In this document: in pieces, positions 53,380-63,047 of the stretch
Layout of the letters: each line of letters begins with the position of its first letter
Position numbering within the stretch: position 1 is the stretch's first letter
Assembly (NCBI RefSeq): GCF_036226405.1
Contig: NZ_CP108464.1
Location: 8,184,001 to 8,248,000 of the forward strand
Direction of reading: 5' to 3'
Source of the DNA: Streptomyces sp. NBC_01260
Lineage (GTDB): Bacteria; Actinomycetota; Actinomycetes; Streptomycetales; Streptomycetaceae
DNA length: 64,000 bases
Position numbers and translations under genes: made by a program
Notes under the pieces: generated by a model
What the model was told of the DNA's origin: nothing
The model's database searches: none
Seen by the model: the letters and a program-made list of their open reading frames with translations, nothing else

Positions 53380-54644
53380 CCCGGCGCGTGGCGGTCACCG
53401 GTGTCGGAGTCGTCGCGCCGGGCGGGATCGGCACACCGGCCTTCTGGGACCTCCTCGCCAACGGCCGTACGGCGACACGCGGCATCACGCTCTTCGACCC
53501 GGCCGGCTTCCGGTCCCGGATCGCGGCCGAGTGCGACTTCGACCCGGCGGCGTACGGACTGGACGAGGACGAGGTCGCCCGCTCGGACCGGTACGTCCAG
53601 TTCGCGATGGTGGCCGCCCGCGAGGCACTCGCCGACGCGGGCCTCGACCAGGAGCGCACCGACCCCTGGCGCATGGGCGTCTCGCTCGGCACCGCGGTCG
53701 GCGGAACCACCCGGCTGGAGCACGACTACGTCGCCGTCAGCGACAGCGGCGCACGCTGGGACGTCGACCACCGCCTCGCCGGGGCCCATCTGGAGCGGGC
53801 CTTCTCACCCAGTTCGCTGGCCTCCGCCGTCGCTGAGCAGGTCGGAGCGCACGGTCCGGTGCAGACCGTCTCGACCGGCTGCACCTCCGGCCTCGACGCG
53901 ATCGGCTACGCCTTCCACTCCATCGAGGAAGGCCGCGTCGATGTCTGCATCGCCGGGGCGTCGGACTCCCCGATCACCCCGATCACGGTGGCGTGCTTCG
54001 ACGCGATCAAGGCGACCTCGGCCAACAACGAGGACCCGGAACACGCCTCCCGGCCCTTCGACTCCCGCCGGGACGGCTTCGTGATGGGCGAGGGCGGAGC
54101 CGTGCTCGTCCTGGAGGAGCTGGAGCACGCCCGCGCCCGCGGGGCGACGGTGTACTGCGAGATCGCCGGCTACGCGACCTTCGGCAACGCGTACCACATG
54201 ACCGGGCTGACACCGGAGGGTCTCGAGATGGCCGAGGCCATCAACCGGGCGCTCGGCCACGCCGGGATCGCCGCCTCGGACATCGACTACGTCAACGCAC
54301 ACGGCTCGGGCACCAAGCAGAACGACCGGCACGAGACCGCAGCCGTGAAGCGGGCCCTCGGTGCGCACGCCCACGACGTGCCGATGAGCTCCATCAAGTC
54401 GATGGTCGGCCACTCGCTCGGGGCGATCGGGGCGATAGAGATCGCGGCCTGCGTACTCGCCCTGGTCCACCAGACGGTTCCGCCGACGGCGAACTACGAG
54501 TCCCCGGACCCCGAGTGCGACCTCGACTACGTGCCGCGCACCGCGCGTTCGCTGAAGCTGCGCAGCGTCCTCTCGGTCGGCAGCGGCTTCGGTGGCTTCC
54601 AGTCCGCGGTGGCCCTGACCAGAACCGGTGGGAGGACACCATGA
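53376..54644 (+). CDS. Type II ketosynthase alpha, WhiE-ORFIII-like
   Basis: A 422-residue KS-alpha, the catalytic half of the minimal polyketide synthase that decarboxylates malonyl-ACP and elongates the chain. Active Cys169 is in [11 protein letters not shown], His309 in [12 protein letters not shown] and His346 in [10 protein letters not shown], the same numbering as actinorhodin KS-alpha. It overlaps the cupin gene by 4 bp and the CLF gene by 4 bp, so the heterodimer is made in balance. Homologues make the C24 backbone of the grey spore pigment. Confidence 0.96.
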   Translation: MTRRVAVTGVGVVAPGGIGTPAFWDLLANGRTATRGITLFDPAGFRSRIAAECDFDPAAYGLDEDEVARSDRYVQFAMVAAREALADAGLDQERTDPWRMGVSLGTAVGGTTRLEHDYVAVSDSGARWDVDHRLAGAHLERAFSPSSLASAVAEQVGAHGPVQTVSTGCTSGLDAIGYAFHSIEEGRVDVCIAGASDSPITPITVACFDAIKATSANNEDPEHASRPFDSRRDGFVMGEGGAVLVLEELEHARARGATVYCEIAGYATFGNAYHMTGLTPEGLEMAEAINRALGHAGIAASDIDYVNAHGSGTKQNDRHETAAVKRALGAHAHDVPMSSIKSMVGHSLGAIGAIEIAACVLALVHQTVPPTANYESPDPECDLDYVPRTARSLKLRSVLSVGSGFGGFQSAVALTRTGGRTP

Positions 54645-55891
54645 GCATCCGAGAGGACCGGCGCACCGTCGTCACCGGAATCGGCGTCGTCGCCCCCAAC
54701 GGCACGACCACCGAGACCTTCTGGAAGCAGACGCAGGAGGGCATGAGCGTCCTGGACCGGGTCACCCGCGAAGGGTGCGAGGAGCTCCCGCTGCACGTGG
54801 CGGGAGAGGTCAGGGGCTTCGACCCGGTCAGCCTGATCGAGGAGCGCTACCTCGTCCAGACCGACCGGTTCACGCACTTCGCGATGGCCGCGGCCGACAT
54901 GGCCCTGGACGACGCAAGGCTGGGCCGCGCCGACTACGAGGACAAGCCGTTCAGCGTGGGAGTGGTGACCGCCGCCGGTTCCGGCGGGGGCGAGTTCGGC
55001 CAGCGCGAGCTGCAACGGCTGTGGGGCCAGGGTTCCAAGTACGTCGGCCCCTATCAGTCGATCGCCTGGTTCTACGCCGCGAGCACCGGCCAGATCTCCA
55101 TCCGTGGCGGCTTCAAGGGGCCGTGCGCGGTGGTGGCCAGCGACGAGGCCGGCGGCCTGGACGCACTGGCCCACGCCGCCCGGTCGGTCCGGCGCGGCAC
55201 CGACGCGGTGGTGGTCGGCGCGGCCGAGGCCCCGCTCGCGCCCTACTCGGTCGTCTGCCAGCTCGGCTACCGGGACCTGAGCGCCTGCGAGGACCCGACG
55301 CGGGCCTACCGCCCGTTCACCGCGGCCGCCTGCGGATTCGTGCCCGCCGAGGGCGGCGCGATGTTCGTGCTCGAGGAGGAGGGCGCGGCCCGGGAGCGCG
55401 GCGCCCGGGTCAGGGCCGAGATCGCCGGTCATGCCGCCACCTTCACCACCGCGATGCGCTGGGAGGAGTCCCGAGAGGGCCTCGCCCACGCCATCGAGGG
55501 GGCGCTGCGGGAGGCCGGCTGCGCGCCCGAGGAGATCGACGTGGTCTTCGCGGACGCCCTCGGAGTCCCCGAGGCCGATCGCGCCGAGGCACTCGCGCTG
55601 GCCGACGCGCTCGGTGCGCACGGCCGGCGCGTCCCGGTCACGGCGCCCAAGACCGGCATCGGGCGGGCGTACTGCGGTGCCCCCGTACTGGACGCGGCCG
55701 CCGCCGTGCTCGCCATGGAGAACGGTCAGATCCCGCCCACGCCCAACGTCTTCGAGGTGTGCCACGACCTCGACGTCGTCACCGGACGGGCCCGCGCCGC
55801 CGAACTGCGGACGGCGCTCGTGCTCAGCCGCGGCCTCATGGGCTCGAACGCGGCGATGGTGCTGCGCCGCCCCGACGGCCGCGGCGAGTGA
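54641..55891 (+). CDS. Chain-length factor (KS-beta), WhiE-ORFIV-like
   Basis: A 416-residue KS-like partner of KS-alpha that sets chain length. The active-site Cys is absent; the aligned segment reads [13 protein letters not shown], with Glu169 where many CLFs have Gln. The start [20 protein letters not shown] and end [19 protein letters not shown] are typical. It overlaps the KS-alpha stop (ATGA) and is followed after 40 bp by the ACP gene. Confidence 0.95.
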   Translation: MSIREDRRTVVTGIGVVAPNGTTTETFWKQTQEGMSVLDRVTREGCEELPLHVAGEVRGFDPVSLIEERYLVQTDRFTHFAMAAADMALDDARLGRADYEDKPFSVGVVTAAGSGGGEFGQRELQRLWGQGSKYVGPYQSIAWFYAASTGQISIRGGFKGPCAVVASDEAGGLDALAHAARSVRRGTDAVVVGAAEAPLAPYSVVCQLGYRDLSACEDPTRAYRPFTAAACGFVPAEGGAMFVLEEEGAARERGARVRAEIAGHAATFTTAMRWEESREGLAHAIEGALREAGCAPEEIDVVFADALGVPEADRAEALALADALGAHGRRVPVTAPKTGIGRAYCGAPVLDAAAAVLAMENGQIPPTPNVFEVCHDLDVVTGRARAAELRTALVLSRGLMGSNAAMVLRRPDGRGE

Positions 55892-55931
55892 GTGCCCCAC
55901 CGACACCCCTCGTGAGAAGGAGAAGCCCCTC

Positions 55932-56670
<739 letters not shown>

Positions 56671-56745
56671 CGTCCCGTTCGCCGACGGTCCGGCCACCCG
56701 GCCTCCCGGCCGGGTCCCGGCCCGGGTACAGAAAGGCACCACCCG

Positions 56746-57078
56746 ATGCACCACGCCCTGATCGTCGCCCGGATGGCCCCGGAGTCGGCGCCGGACATCG
56801 CCGAACTGTTCGCCGCCTCCGACAGCAGTGAGCTGCCGCACCTGGTCGGCGTCACCCGGCGCAAGCTGTTCCAGTTCGGCGACGTCTATCTGCACCTGAT
56901 CGAGTCCGACCGCCCGCCGGGCCCGGAGATCGCCAAGGTGACCGCTCACCCCGCGTTCAAGGACATCAGCGACCGGCTCACCGCCTACGTCAGCCCGTAC
57001 GACCCGCAGACCTGGCGGGGGCCGAAGGACGCGATGGCCCAGGAGTTCTACTGCTGGGAGCGCGACACCCCGGCCTGA
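56746..57078 (+). CDS. TcmI-type polyketide cyclase, WhiE-ORFVII-like
   Basis: A 110-residue ferredoxin-like cyclase of the TcmI family that closes later rings of the nascent aromatic polyketide. It opens MHHALIVARMAPESAPDIAE, with GVTRRKLFQFGDVYLHLIES and the Trp/Arg-rich tail WRGPKDAMAQEFYCW. ATG 56746 follows AGAAAGG. Last gene of the rightward operon, followed by a very strong terminator. Confidence 0.94.
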   Translation: MHHALIVARMAPESAPDIAELFAASDSSELPHLVGVTRRKLFQFGDVYLHLIESDRPPGPEIAKVTAHPAFKDISDRLTAYVSPYDPQTWRGPKDAMAQEFYCWERDTPA

Positions 57079-57090
57079 CGAGCCTGACGA

Positions 57091-57140
57091 CGCGGATCGC
57101 CCCGGGCCCGGCCTTGCGGCCGGGCCCGGGGCGATCCGCG
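57091..57140. terminator. Perfect 23-bp bidirectional terminator
   Basis: Arms 57091-57113 and 57118-57140 are exact reverse complements around the loop TTGC. It sits between the convergent cyclase and O-methyltransferase genes and should stop both transcripts. Confidence 0.85.
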
Positions 57141-57160
57141 TGCTGCCCGGAACGGGGGAG

Positions 57161-58228
57161 TCAGCCCGGGACCACGCATTCGAACGCGTGGAGGTAGGGG
57201 TTGACCGGCCGGATCTCGCCGATGAGCAGCCCGGCCTCCGACAGCCGGTCGACCAGACTCTGCCGGGTGTGCTTGGCACCGCCGACGTTCAGGAGCAGCA
57301 GCAGGTCCATGGCGGTGGTGAACCGCATCGAGGGGGTGTCGTCGATGAGGTTCTCGATGACGACGAGCCGGGCCCCCGGACGCGCCGCCGCGACGACGCT
57401 GCGCAACGCCCGGCGGGTGCTGTCGTCGTCCCACTCCAGGATGTTCTTGATGATGTAGAGGTCGGCCGCCACCGGGATGCCCTCACGGCAGTCCCCGGCC
57501 ACGATGGACGCCCGGCCGGCGAGCGAGCCGCCGTCCCGCAGGCGTTCGTCGGCCCGCGCCACCACCCCCGGCAGATCCATCAGGGTGCCGCTCGCCGACG
57601 GGTGCTTCTCCAGCAGGCTCGCCAGTACGTGCCCCTGACCGCCGCCGATGTCGGCGACCACGGACACCCCGGTGAGGTCGAGGAGCGCGGCGACGTCCAG
57701 CGCGGACTGCACGCTGGACGTGGTCATGGCCCGGTTGAACACCTGGGCCGACTCGTGCGCGTCCTGGTGGAGGTAGTCGAAGAACTCCTTGCCGTGCACG
57801 TCCTCGAAGACGTTGCGGCCGGAGCGCACCGCGTCCTCCAGCCGCGGCCAGACGTCCCAGGTCCAGGGCTCGGTGCACCACAGCGAGATGTACCGGAGGC
57901 TGTTCGGGTCGTCCTCGCGCAGCAGTCGCGACATGTCGGTGTGGGTGAACGCGCCGTCCGCGGTCTCGGTGAAGACGCCGTAGCAGGACAGGGCGCGCAG
58001 CAGCCGCTGCAGCGGCTCGGGTTCGGTCTTCACCACCGCGGCCAGCTCGGCGGCGGTGGCGGGTGTCTCGCCCAGCGCGTCGGCGACACCGAGCCGGCAC
58101 GCGGCGCGCACGGCCGCGGCGCAGGCGGCGCCGAACACGATCTCGCGCAGCCGCATCGCCGGCTGGGGGGTGGCAGCGGGCGGGATGGGAGTGGTGGCGG
58201 GGATGGGGGTGGTACTCAGGGTGGTCAT
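57161..58228 (-). CDS. O-methyltransferase (acetylserotonin/TcmN-like)
   Basis: A 355-residue class I methyltransferase of the plant-type O-methyltransferase family, common in aromatic polyketide pathways. A winged-helix dimerisation region (residues about 25-110) precedes the catalytic fold. SAM motif I is VVADIGGGQGHVLASLLEKH, followed by GTLMDLP and the late DLYIIKNILEWDDD. ATG 58228. It converges on the spore-pigment operon across the terminator. S. coelicolor whiE has no such gene as I recall, so this could be an added tailoring step, but independent function is possible. Confidence 0.88.
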   Translation of the reverse strand: MTTLSTTPIPATTPIPPAATPQPAMRLREIVFGAACAAAVRAACRLGVADALGETPATAAELAAVVKTEPEPLQRLLRALSCYGVFTETADGAFTHTDMSRLLREDDPNSLRYISLWCTEPWTWDVWPRLEDAVRSGRNVFEDVHGKEFFDYLHQDAHESAQVFNRAMTTSSVQSALDVAALLDLTGVSVVADIGGGQGHVLASLLEKHPSASGTLMDLPGVVARADERLRDGGSLAGRASIVAGDCREGIPVAADLYIIKNILEWDDDSTRRALRSVVAAARPGARLVVIENLIDDTPSMRFTTAMDLLLLLNVGGAKHTRQSLVDRLSEAGLLIGEIRPVNPYLHAFECVVPG

Positions 58229-58263
58229 ACCGTCTCGCTTCTCCTCGTACGGGGGTGCACCGG

Positions 58264-59337
58264 TCAGCACATTCCGGCCGGTGCGGACGTCGTGCAGACG
58301 TTGCCGGTGAAGTTGTTGCCCGTGCCGGTGTCCTCGTTGGCGAGGTCGGCCGGCCGGTTGCCCGTGACCACGTTGCCGCTGATGGTGTTGTCGGTGTTCT
58401 TCGCTCCGACGAAGCTCTTGAACAGGACGACACCGCCCGAGAGCGGGGTGGCACCCACGTTGTCCCGGATCACGTTGGAACGCACCTCGGTGGTCTCGGC
58501 GCCGGTGAGGACGATTCCGGAGCCCTGGAGCGCGGGCAGCCGGGCGGTGGCGGCGCAGAACTTGTTGTTCCCGGTGACCCGGTTGGACCGGATGGTCATG
58601 GCGCCGGCCTTGGGCGTTCCCTCGTCGCCCACGACGAACACGCCGCTGCAGTTGGCGGTGAAGGTGTTGTCGCGGACGGTCATGTTCCGCACACGCCGTG
58701 CGGTGAGCCCGATCCGGTTGCCGGTCAGTGTGTTGCCCCGGATCTGAGTGCCCAGGGTGTTGGTGGCGCCGCCCTCCTCGTCGACGCTGTTGGCGACGAA
58801 GATGCCCGCGTCGCCGTTGTCGCGGGCGGTGTTGTCGCGGATGCCGGAACGGGTGGAGCGCTGCTGGGCGATGCCCCAGGTGCCGTTGGACCCGGAAGTC
58901 ACGTCGCGGATGTCCAGCCGGTCGGTCCAGGAGGCCCAGACACCGTTCTTGGCGAACCCGGCGACGGTCAGGGACCGGACGGAGACGTCGTGCACGGTGT
59001 GCTGGGCCGTGCCCAGGACGCAGACGCCGTTGCCGGCCTTCGCGCACGCGTTGTCCGGCTGCGCGCGGCTCGTGCCCGGCACGATGACCGTACGGTCCCC
59101 GGAGCCGCGCAGGGTCAGGCCCGGTGTGCTGATCAGCACGCTCTCGCGGTAGGTGCCGGGCTGGACGACGATGGTGTCACCGGGCTTCGCGGAGTCCACC
59201 GCTGCCTGGATCGACTGGCCCGGATACACCACATGGCCGCCGGCGGCAGCGGCCGAGACGGACGGCACGGCCGCGCCCAGTCCGGCGGCCGAGACGGCTG
59301 CGATGCCCACGAGGCATTCGAAGTGTCGTTTCCTCAT
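58264..59337 (-). CDS. Secreted right-handed beta-helix protein
   Basis: A 357-residue exported protein. A Sec signal (ECLVGIAAVSAAGLGAAVPS, ending VSAAAA) is followed by VVYPGQSIQAAVDSAKPGDT, then IVVQPGTY, the usual opening of NosD/pectate-lyase-like parallel beta-helices. Repeated Asn/Gly coils (IRGNTLTGNRIGL, MTVRDNTFTANCSG, IRSNRVTGNNKF, TISGNVVTGNRP) follow. No catalytic residues can be assigned. ATG 59337. It lies 35 bp upstream of the O-methyltransferase on the same strand and is probably co-transcribed. Role unknown. Confidence 0.82.
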   Translation of the reverse strand: MRKRHFECLVGIAAVSAAGLGAAVPSVSAAAAGGHVVYPGQSIQAAVDSAKPGDTIVVQPGTYRESVLISTPGLTLRGSGDRTVIVPGTSRAQPDNACAKAGNGVCVLGTAQHTVHDVSVRSLTVAGFAKNGVWASWTDRLDIRDVTSGSNGTWGIAQQRSTRSGIRDNTARDNGDAGIFVANSVDEEGGATNTLGTQIRGNTLTGNRIGLTARRVRNMTVRDNTFTANCSGVFVVGDEGTPKAGAMTIRSNRVTGNNKFCAATARLPALQGSGIVLTGAETTEVRSNVIRDNVGATPLSGGVVLFKSFVGAKNTDNTISGNVVTGNRPADLANEDTGTGNNFTGNVCTTSAPAGMC

Positions 59338-59496
59338 GAGCCGAAGCTATGGGCGATCACCCCCCGATGCCACGCAGGGTGACCGGTTGAGCGCGTGACG
59401 TGCCCGAATGGCTTACGTCATGCCCCGCGGCCCGTGTCCGCCGCGGACGCGGGGCCGCGCACTCGGGTGATACCGGCGACGGGCGCCGCGCCCGTC

Positions 59497-61125
59497 TCAG
59501 CCGTCGGACGGGCGGACGGGTGCGACGACCGAGCGGGCCCACCGGTAGTCCGCCTTGCCGCTGGGGGAGCGCCGGATCTGCGGGGCGATCACCAGGTGCC
59601 GTGGGATCTTGTAGCCGGCCAGCCGTGTCCGGCAGTGCGCCTGGACGTCATCCAGCGAGGGTGCCTCGGCGCCCTCGCGCAGCTGCACCACGGCGGCGAC
59701 CTGGCTGCCCCAGCGCTCGTCGGGCGCCCCGGCGACCAGCGCGTCGTACACGTCCGGATGGGCCTTGAGGGCCTGCTCGACCTCCTCCGGATACACCTTC
59801 TCGCCCCCGGTGTTGATGCACTGCGATCCCCGGCCGAGCACCGTGACGATGCCGTCGGCGTCGACGGTCGCCATGTCGCCGAGCAGCACCCACCGCTCCT
59901 CGCCCTTGTGGAAGAACGTCTCCGCGGTCTTGCGCGGGTCGTTGTAGTAGCCGAGCGGCACATGACCGCGCTGCGCGATCCGCCCCGGCACGCCCGGCTC
60001 CACCGGCTCATAGGTCGCCGGATCGACCACCGCCGTACGGGAGTTCATCCGCAGCCGGAAGCCGTTCCTCGGCCCGGAGTCGGCCGTCGCGGTGCCGTTG
60101 AAACCGGACTCGGAGGAGCCGAAGTTGTTCAGCAGCATCACATTCGGCACGAGCGCCTGGAACTCCGCCCGCACCGAGTCGGACATGACCGCGCCCGAGC
60201 TGGAGACGGAGAACATCGACGAGCAGTCGGTGTCCTTCAGCGGTCCCTTCAGTGCGTCGATCAGCGGGCGCAGCATCGCGTCGCCGACCAGCGACACACT
60301 GGTGACCTTCTCCTTCTCGATCGTGCGAAGCACCTCGTGCGGCACGAACTTGCGGTGCACCACGATCCGCTGCCCGAAGTTGAAACCGATGAACGCGGTG
60401 AGCGTCGAGGTGCCGTGCATCAGCGGGGGAGTGGGGAAGAAGGTGATGCCCTCGCCGCCCGCGGCCACCCGTTCGGCCAGCTCCTGCGGGGTCTTCACCG
60501 GCTCGCCGGTCGGCGCGCCGCCGCCGAGGCCGGAGAAGAAGAGGTCCTCCTGGCGCCACATCACCCCCTTGGGCATGCCCGTGGTGCCGCCCGTGTAGAT
60601 GATGAACTGGTCGTCGGGTGACCGGGGTGCGAAGCCGCGCCCCGGATCCCCGGCGGCCTCGGCCGCCGCGAACGCGACGGCATCCGGGCCCGGCGCACCC
60701 TTCGCGGGCGCGCCCACCCGGATGAGGTGGCGGAGCTTCGGCGCCTGCGGCGCGGCGGCCGCGACGCGCTCGTCGAACTCGGCGTCGAAGACGAGCGCCG
60801 CCAGGTCCGCGTCCTGGTAGAGGTAGACCAGCTCTTCCTCCACGTACCGGTAGTTGACGTTGACCGGGACGATGCGCGCCTTCAGGCAGGCCAGGACCGT
60901 CTGGAGGTACTCGATGCCGTTGTACAGGTGCAGGCCCAGATGCTCGCCGGGGCCGATCCCGGCCTCGATCAGATGATGGGCGATGCGGTTCGCGGCGGCG
61001 TCGAGCTCCGCGTAGGTGAGCCTGCGCTCGGCGCCCGTTCCGGGATGGTCGAGGTAGACGAGCGCCTCGCGTTCCGGGACAGCGTCGACCACCGATTCGA
61101 ACAGGTCGGCAAGGTTGTACTCCAC
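59497..61125 (-). CDS. Acyl-CoA synthetase, FadD19-like
   Basis: A 542-residue ANL ligase resembling mycobacterial FadD19, which activates the C26/C24 side-chain acids of sterols. Motifs: IIYTGGTTGMPKGVMWRQED (the MWRQED variant is typical of FadD19/FadD17), NNFGSSESGFNGT, WVLLGDMATVDADGIVTVLG, GSQCINTGGEKVYPEEVEQA and the C-terminal SPSGKADYRW with catalytic Lys. ATG 61125 follows GGAGGAAC. Divergent from the echA19-like gene; the same divergent arrangement occurs in M. tuberculosis (Rv3515c/Rv3516). Function by context is strong, substrate inferred. Confidence 0.92.
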   Translation of the reverse strand: MEYNLADLFESVVDAVPEREALVYLDHPGTGAERRLTYAELDAAANRIAHHLIEAGIGPGEHLGLHLYNGIEYLQTVLACLKARIVPVNVNYRYVEEELVYLYQDADLAALVFDAEFDERVAAAAPQAPKLRHLIRVGAPAKGAPGPDAVAFAAAEAAGDPGRGFAPRSPDDQFIIYTGGTTGMPKGVMWRQEDLFFSGLGGGAPTGEPVKTPQELAERVAAGGEGITFFPTPPLMHGTSTLTAFIGFNFGQRIVVHRKFVPHEVLRTIEKEKVTSVSLVGDAMLRPLIDALKGPLKDTDCSSMFSVSSSGAVMSDSVRAEFQALVPNVMLLNNFGSSESGFNGTATADSGPRNGFRLRMNSRTAVVDPATYEPVEPGVPGRIAQRGHVPLGYYNDPRKTAETFFHKGEERWVLLGDMATVDADGIVTVLGRGSQCINTGGEKVYPEEVEQALKAHPDVYDALVAGAPDERWGSQVAAVVQLREGAEAPSLDDVQAHCRTRLAGYKIPRHLVIAPQIRRSPSGKADYRWARSVVAPVRPSDG

Positions 61126-61209
61126 CGTTCCTCCTGACCCCGGTTGGTGAGTGGCTCGGCGTCATTAGAGCGCCGACCGCCACAAGTGGGAAGGGGGCCC
61201 GTGAAGAAA

Positions 61210-61227
61210 TCTGACTGCCTGTCAGGA
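61210..61227. promoter_or_regulatory. TCTGAC-N5-GTCAG operator, copy 2
   Basis: CTGAC-TGCCT-GTCAG, perfect 5-bp arms, in the divergent fadD19-like/echA19-like promoter. With its flanks (AAATCTGAC...RTCAGRAAA) it matches the site at 41394, so one regulator may control both loci. Confidence 0.6.
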
Positions 61228-61253
61228 AACTATTGAACTGCCTCCCCAACTAC

Positions 61254-61267
61254 TGCAACCTGTTCTA
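61254..61267. promoter_or_regulatory. KstR-type operator
   Basis: TGCAACCTGTTCTA fits TNNAACNNGTTNNA at every fixed position, 23 bp upstream of the echA19-like start and 128 bp from the fadD19-like start. Same flanks as the copy at 8288. Confidence 0.75.
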
Positions 61268-61289
61268 GCCTTGAGACGGGAGACAGACC

Positions 61290-62090
61290 ATGGGCGGTAC
61301 GGAACACCTCACCGTGCAGCGCGAAGGCGCCACACTGGTGCTCACCTTGAACAGGCCGCAGAGCAAGAACGCGCTCTCGCTGCCGATGCTCGTCGGCCTG
61401 TACGACGGCTGGCTGGCCGCGGACGCGGACGAGGAGATCCGCTCCGTCGTCCTCACCGGCGCCGGCGGCTGCTTCTGCGCCGGCATGGACCTCAAGGCCC
61501 TCGCCGGGGACGGCATGGACGGCGAGCAGTACCGGGACCGGATGACGGCCGACCCCGACCTGCACTGGAAGGCCATGCTGCGCCACCACCGCCCGCGCAA
61601 ACCGGTCATCGCCGCCGTCGAGGGGCACTGCGTGGCGGGCGGCACCGAGATCCTGCAGGGCACCGACATCCGCATCGCCGGCGAGAGCGCCACCTTCGGC
61701 CTCTTCGAGGTCAGGCGCGGGCTCTTCCCCATCGGCGGCTCGACCGTTCGGCTGCCCCGCCAGATCGCCCGGACCCACGCGCTCGAAATGCTGCTCACCG
61801 GCCGGCCGTACGACGCCGGGGAAGCGGCCCGGATCGGACTGATCGGCCGGGTCGTCCCCGACGGCACCGCACTGGAGGCGGCCCTCGCCGTCGCCGAACA
61901 GATCAACGCCTGCGGCCCGCTCGCCGTCGAAGAGGTCAAGGCATCGGTGTACGAGACAGCGGAGATGACCGAGACCGACGGCCTCGCCGCCGAACTGAAG
62001 CGCGGCTGGCCCGTCTTCGCCACCGCCGACGCCAAGGAGGGCGCCCGCGCCTTCGCCGAGAAGCGCCCGCCCGTCTACCGGCGGGCCTGA
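61290..62090 (+). CDS. Enoyl-CoA hydratase, EchA19-like
   Basis: A 266-residue crotonase-fold hydratase adding water across the 2-enoyl-CoA bond. The oxyanion-hole segment is GAGGCFCAGMDLKAL; the two catalytic Glu positions fall in VAGGTEILQGTD and FEVRRGLFPIGGS. In mycobacteria EchA19 acts on the cholesterol side chain. ATG 61290 follows GGGAG. The next gene begins 15 bp downstream, so it heads a rightward operon of sterol-type genes. Confidence 0.92.
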   Translation: MGGTEHLTVQREGATLVLTLNRPQSKNALSLPMLVGLYDGWLAADADEEIRSVVLTGAGGCFCAGMDLKALAGDGMDGEQYRDRMTADPDLHWKAMLRHHRPRKPVIAAVEGHCVAGGTEILQGTDIRIAGESATFGLFEVRRGLFPIGGSTVRLPRQIARTHALEMLLTGRPYDAGEAARIGLIGRVVPDGTALEAALAVAEQINACGPLAVEEVKASVYETAEMTETDGLAAELKRGWPVFATADAKEGARAFAEKRPPVYRRA

Positions 62091-62105
62091 ACCAAGGAGG
62101 CAACC

Positions 62106-63047
62106 GTGCCCGACGTCCTCAGCGCACCGCTGGTGGTCGAATTCCCCTTCACCCGCTCCCTCGGCCCGGTCCAGAGCGCCTTCCTCACCGGACTGCGCGA
62201 ACGTACCGTGCTCGGCGTACGGACCGGTGACGGCAAGATCCTGGTCCCGCCCGTCGAGTACGACCCCGTCACCGCGGAGGAGATCCACGACCTGGTGGAG
62301 GTCGCCGCCACCGGCACGGTCACCACCTGGGCCTGGAACCCGCGGCCCCGCCGCGACCAGCCCCTGGACACCCCCTTCGCCTGGGTGCTCGTACGGCTCG
62401 ACGGGGCCGACACCGCACTCCTCCACGTCCTGGACGCACCCGGACCCGAAGCCGTCCGCACCGGCATGCGCGTACGCGTCCGCTGGGCCGAGGCCCGCAC
62501 CGGCGCCATCACGGACATCGCCTGCTTCGAGCCGCACGAGAGCGAGCCCGGCGAACCCGTCCCGCACGAAGGCGAGTTCGCCGACCCCGTCACCGGCATC
62601 GTCACCCCCGCCCGCCTCGACTACACCTACACCCCGGGCCGCGCCCAGAGCGCCTACCTCGAGGCGTTGGAGGGCCGGCGCGTCGTCGGCGAGCGCTGCC
62701 CGTCCTGCCGCAAGGTGTACGTACCGCCCCGCGGCGCCTGCCCCACCTGTGGCGTCGCCACCGACGAACGGGTCGAGGTCGGACCGCGCGGCACGGTCAC
62801 CACCTACTGCGTCGTCAACATCAAGGCGAAGAACCTCGACATCGAGGTTCCCTACGTCTACGCGCACATCGCCCTGGACGGCGCCGACCTCGCCCTGCAC
62901 GCACGGATCGGCGGCATCCCGTACGACCAGGTGCGGATGGGCCTGCGCGTCGAGCCCGTATGGACCGAGGGCAGCCGCCACCCCGACCACTACCGGCCGA
63001 CCGGCGAACCGGACGCCGACTACGACGTGTACAAGGAGCTGGTCTAG
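62106..63047 (+). CDS. Double DUF35 OB-fold/zinc-ribbon protein (Rv3521-like)
   Basis: A 313-residue protein with two DUF35 modules. Such proteins form complexes with thiolase-like Ltp aldolases and MaoC hydratases and are needed for their activity in sterol side-chain removal. The second module (residues about 170-300) keeps a zinc ribbon (Cys198, Cys201, Cys212, Cys215 in ERCPSCRKVY...GACPTCG). The first (about 15-150) has lost all four cysteines (GVRTGDGKILVPPVEYDPVT) but keeps the OB fold. GTG 62106 follows AAGGAGG. It ends directly against the thiolase start (TAGATG), implying stoichiometric production. Confidence 0.88.
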   Translation: MPDVLSAPLVVEFPFTRSLGPVQSAFLTGLRERTVLGVRTGDGKILVPPVEYDPVTAEEIHDLVEVAATGTVTTWAWNPRPRRDQPLDTPFAWVLVRLDGADTALLHVLDAPGPEAVRTGMRVRVRWAEARTGAITDIACFEPHESEPGEPVPHEGEFADPVTGIVTPARLDYTYTPGRAQSAYLEALEGRRVVGERCPSCRKVYVPPRGACPTCGVATDERVEVGPRGTVTTYCVVNIKAKNLDIEVPYVYAHIALDGADLALHARIGGIPYDQVRMGLRVEPVWTEGSRHPDHYRPTGEPDADYDVYKELV

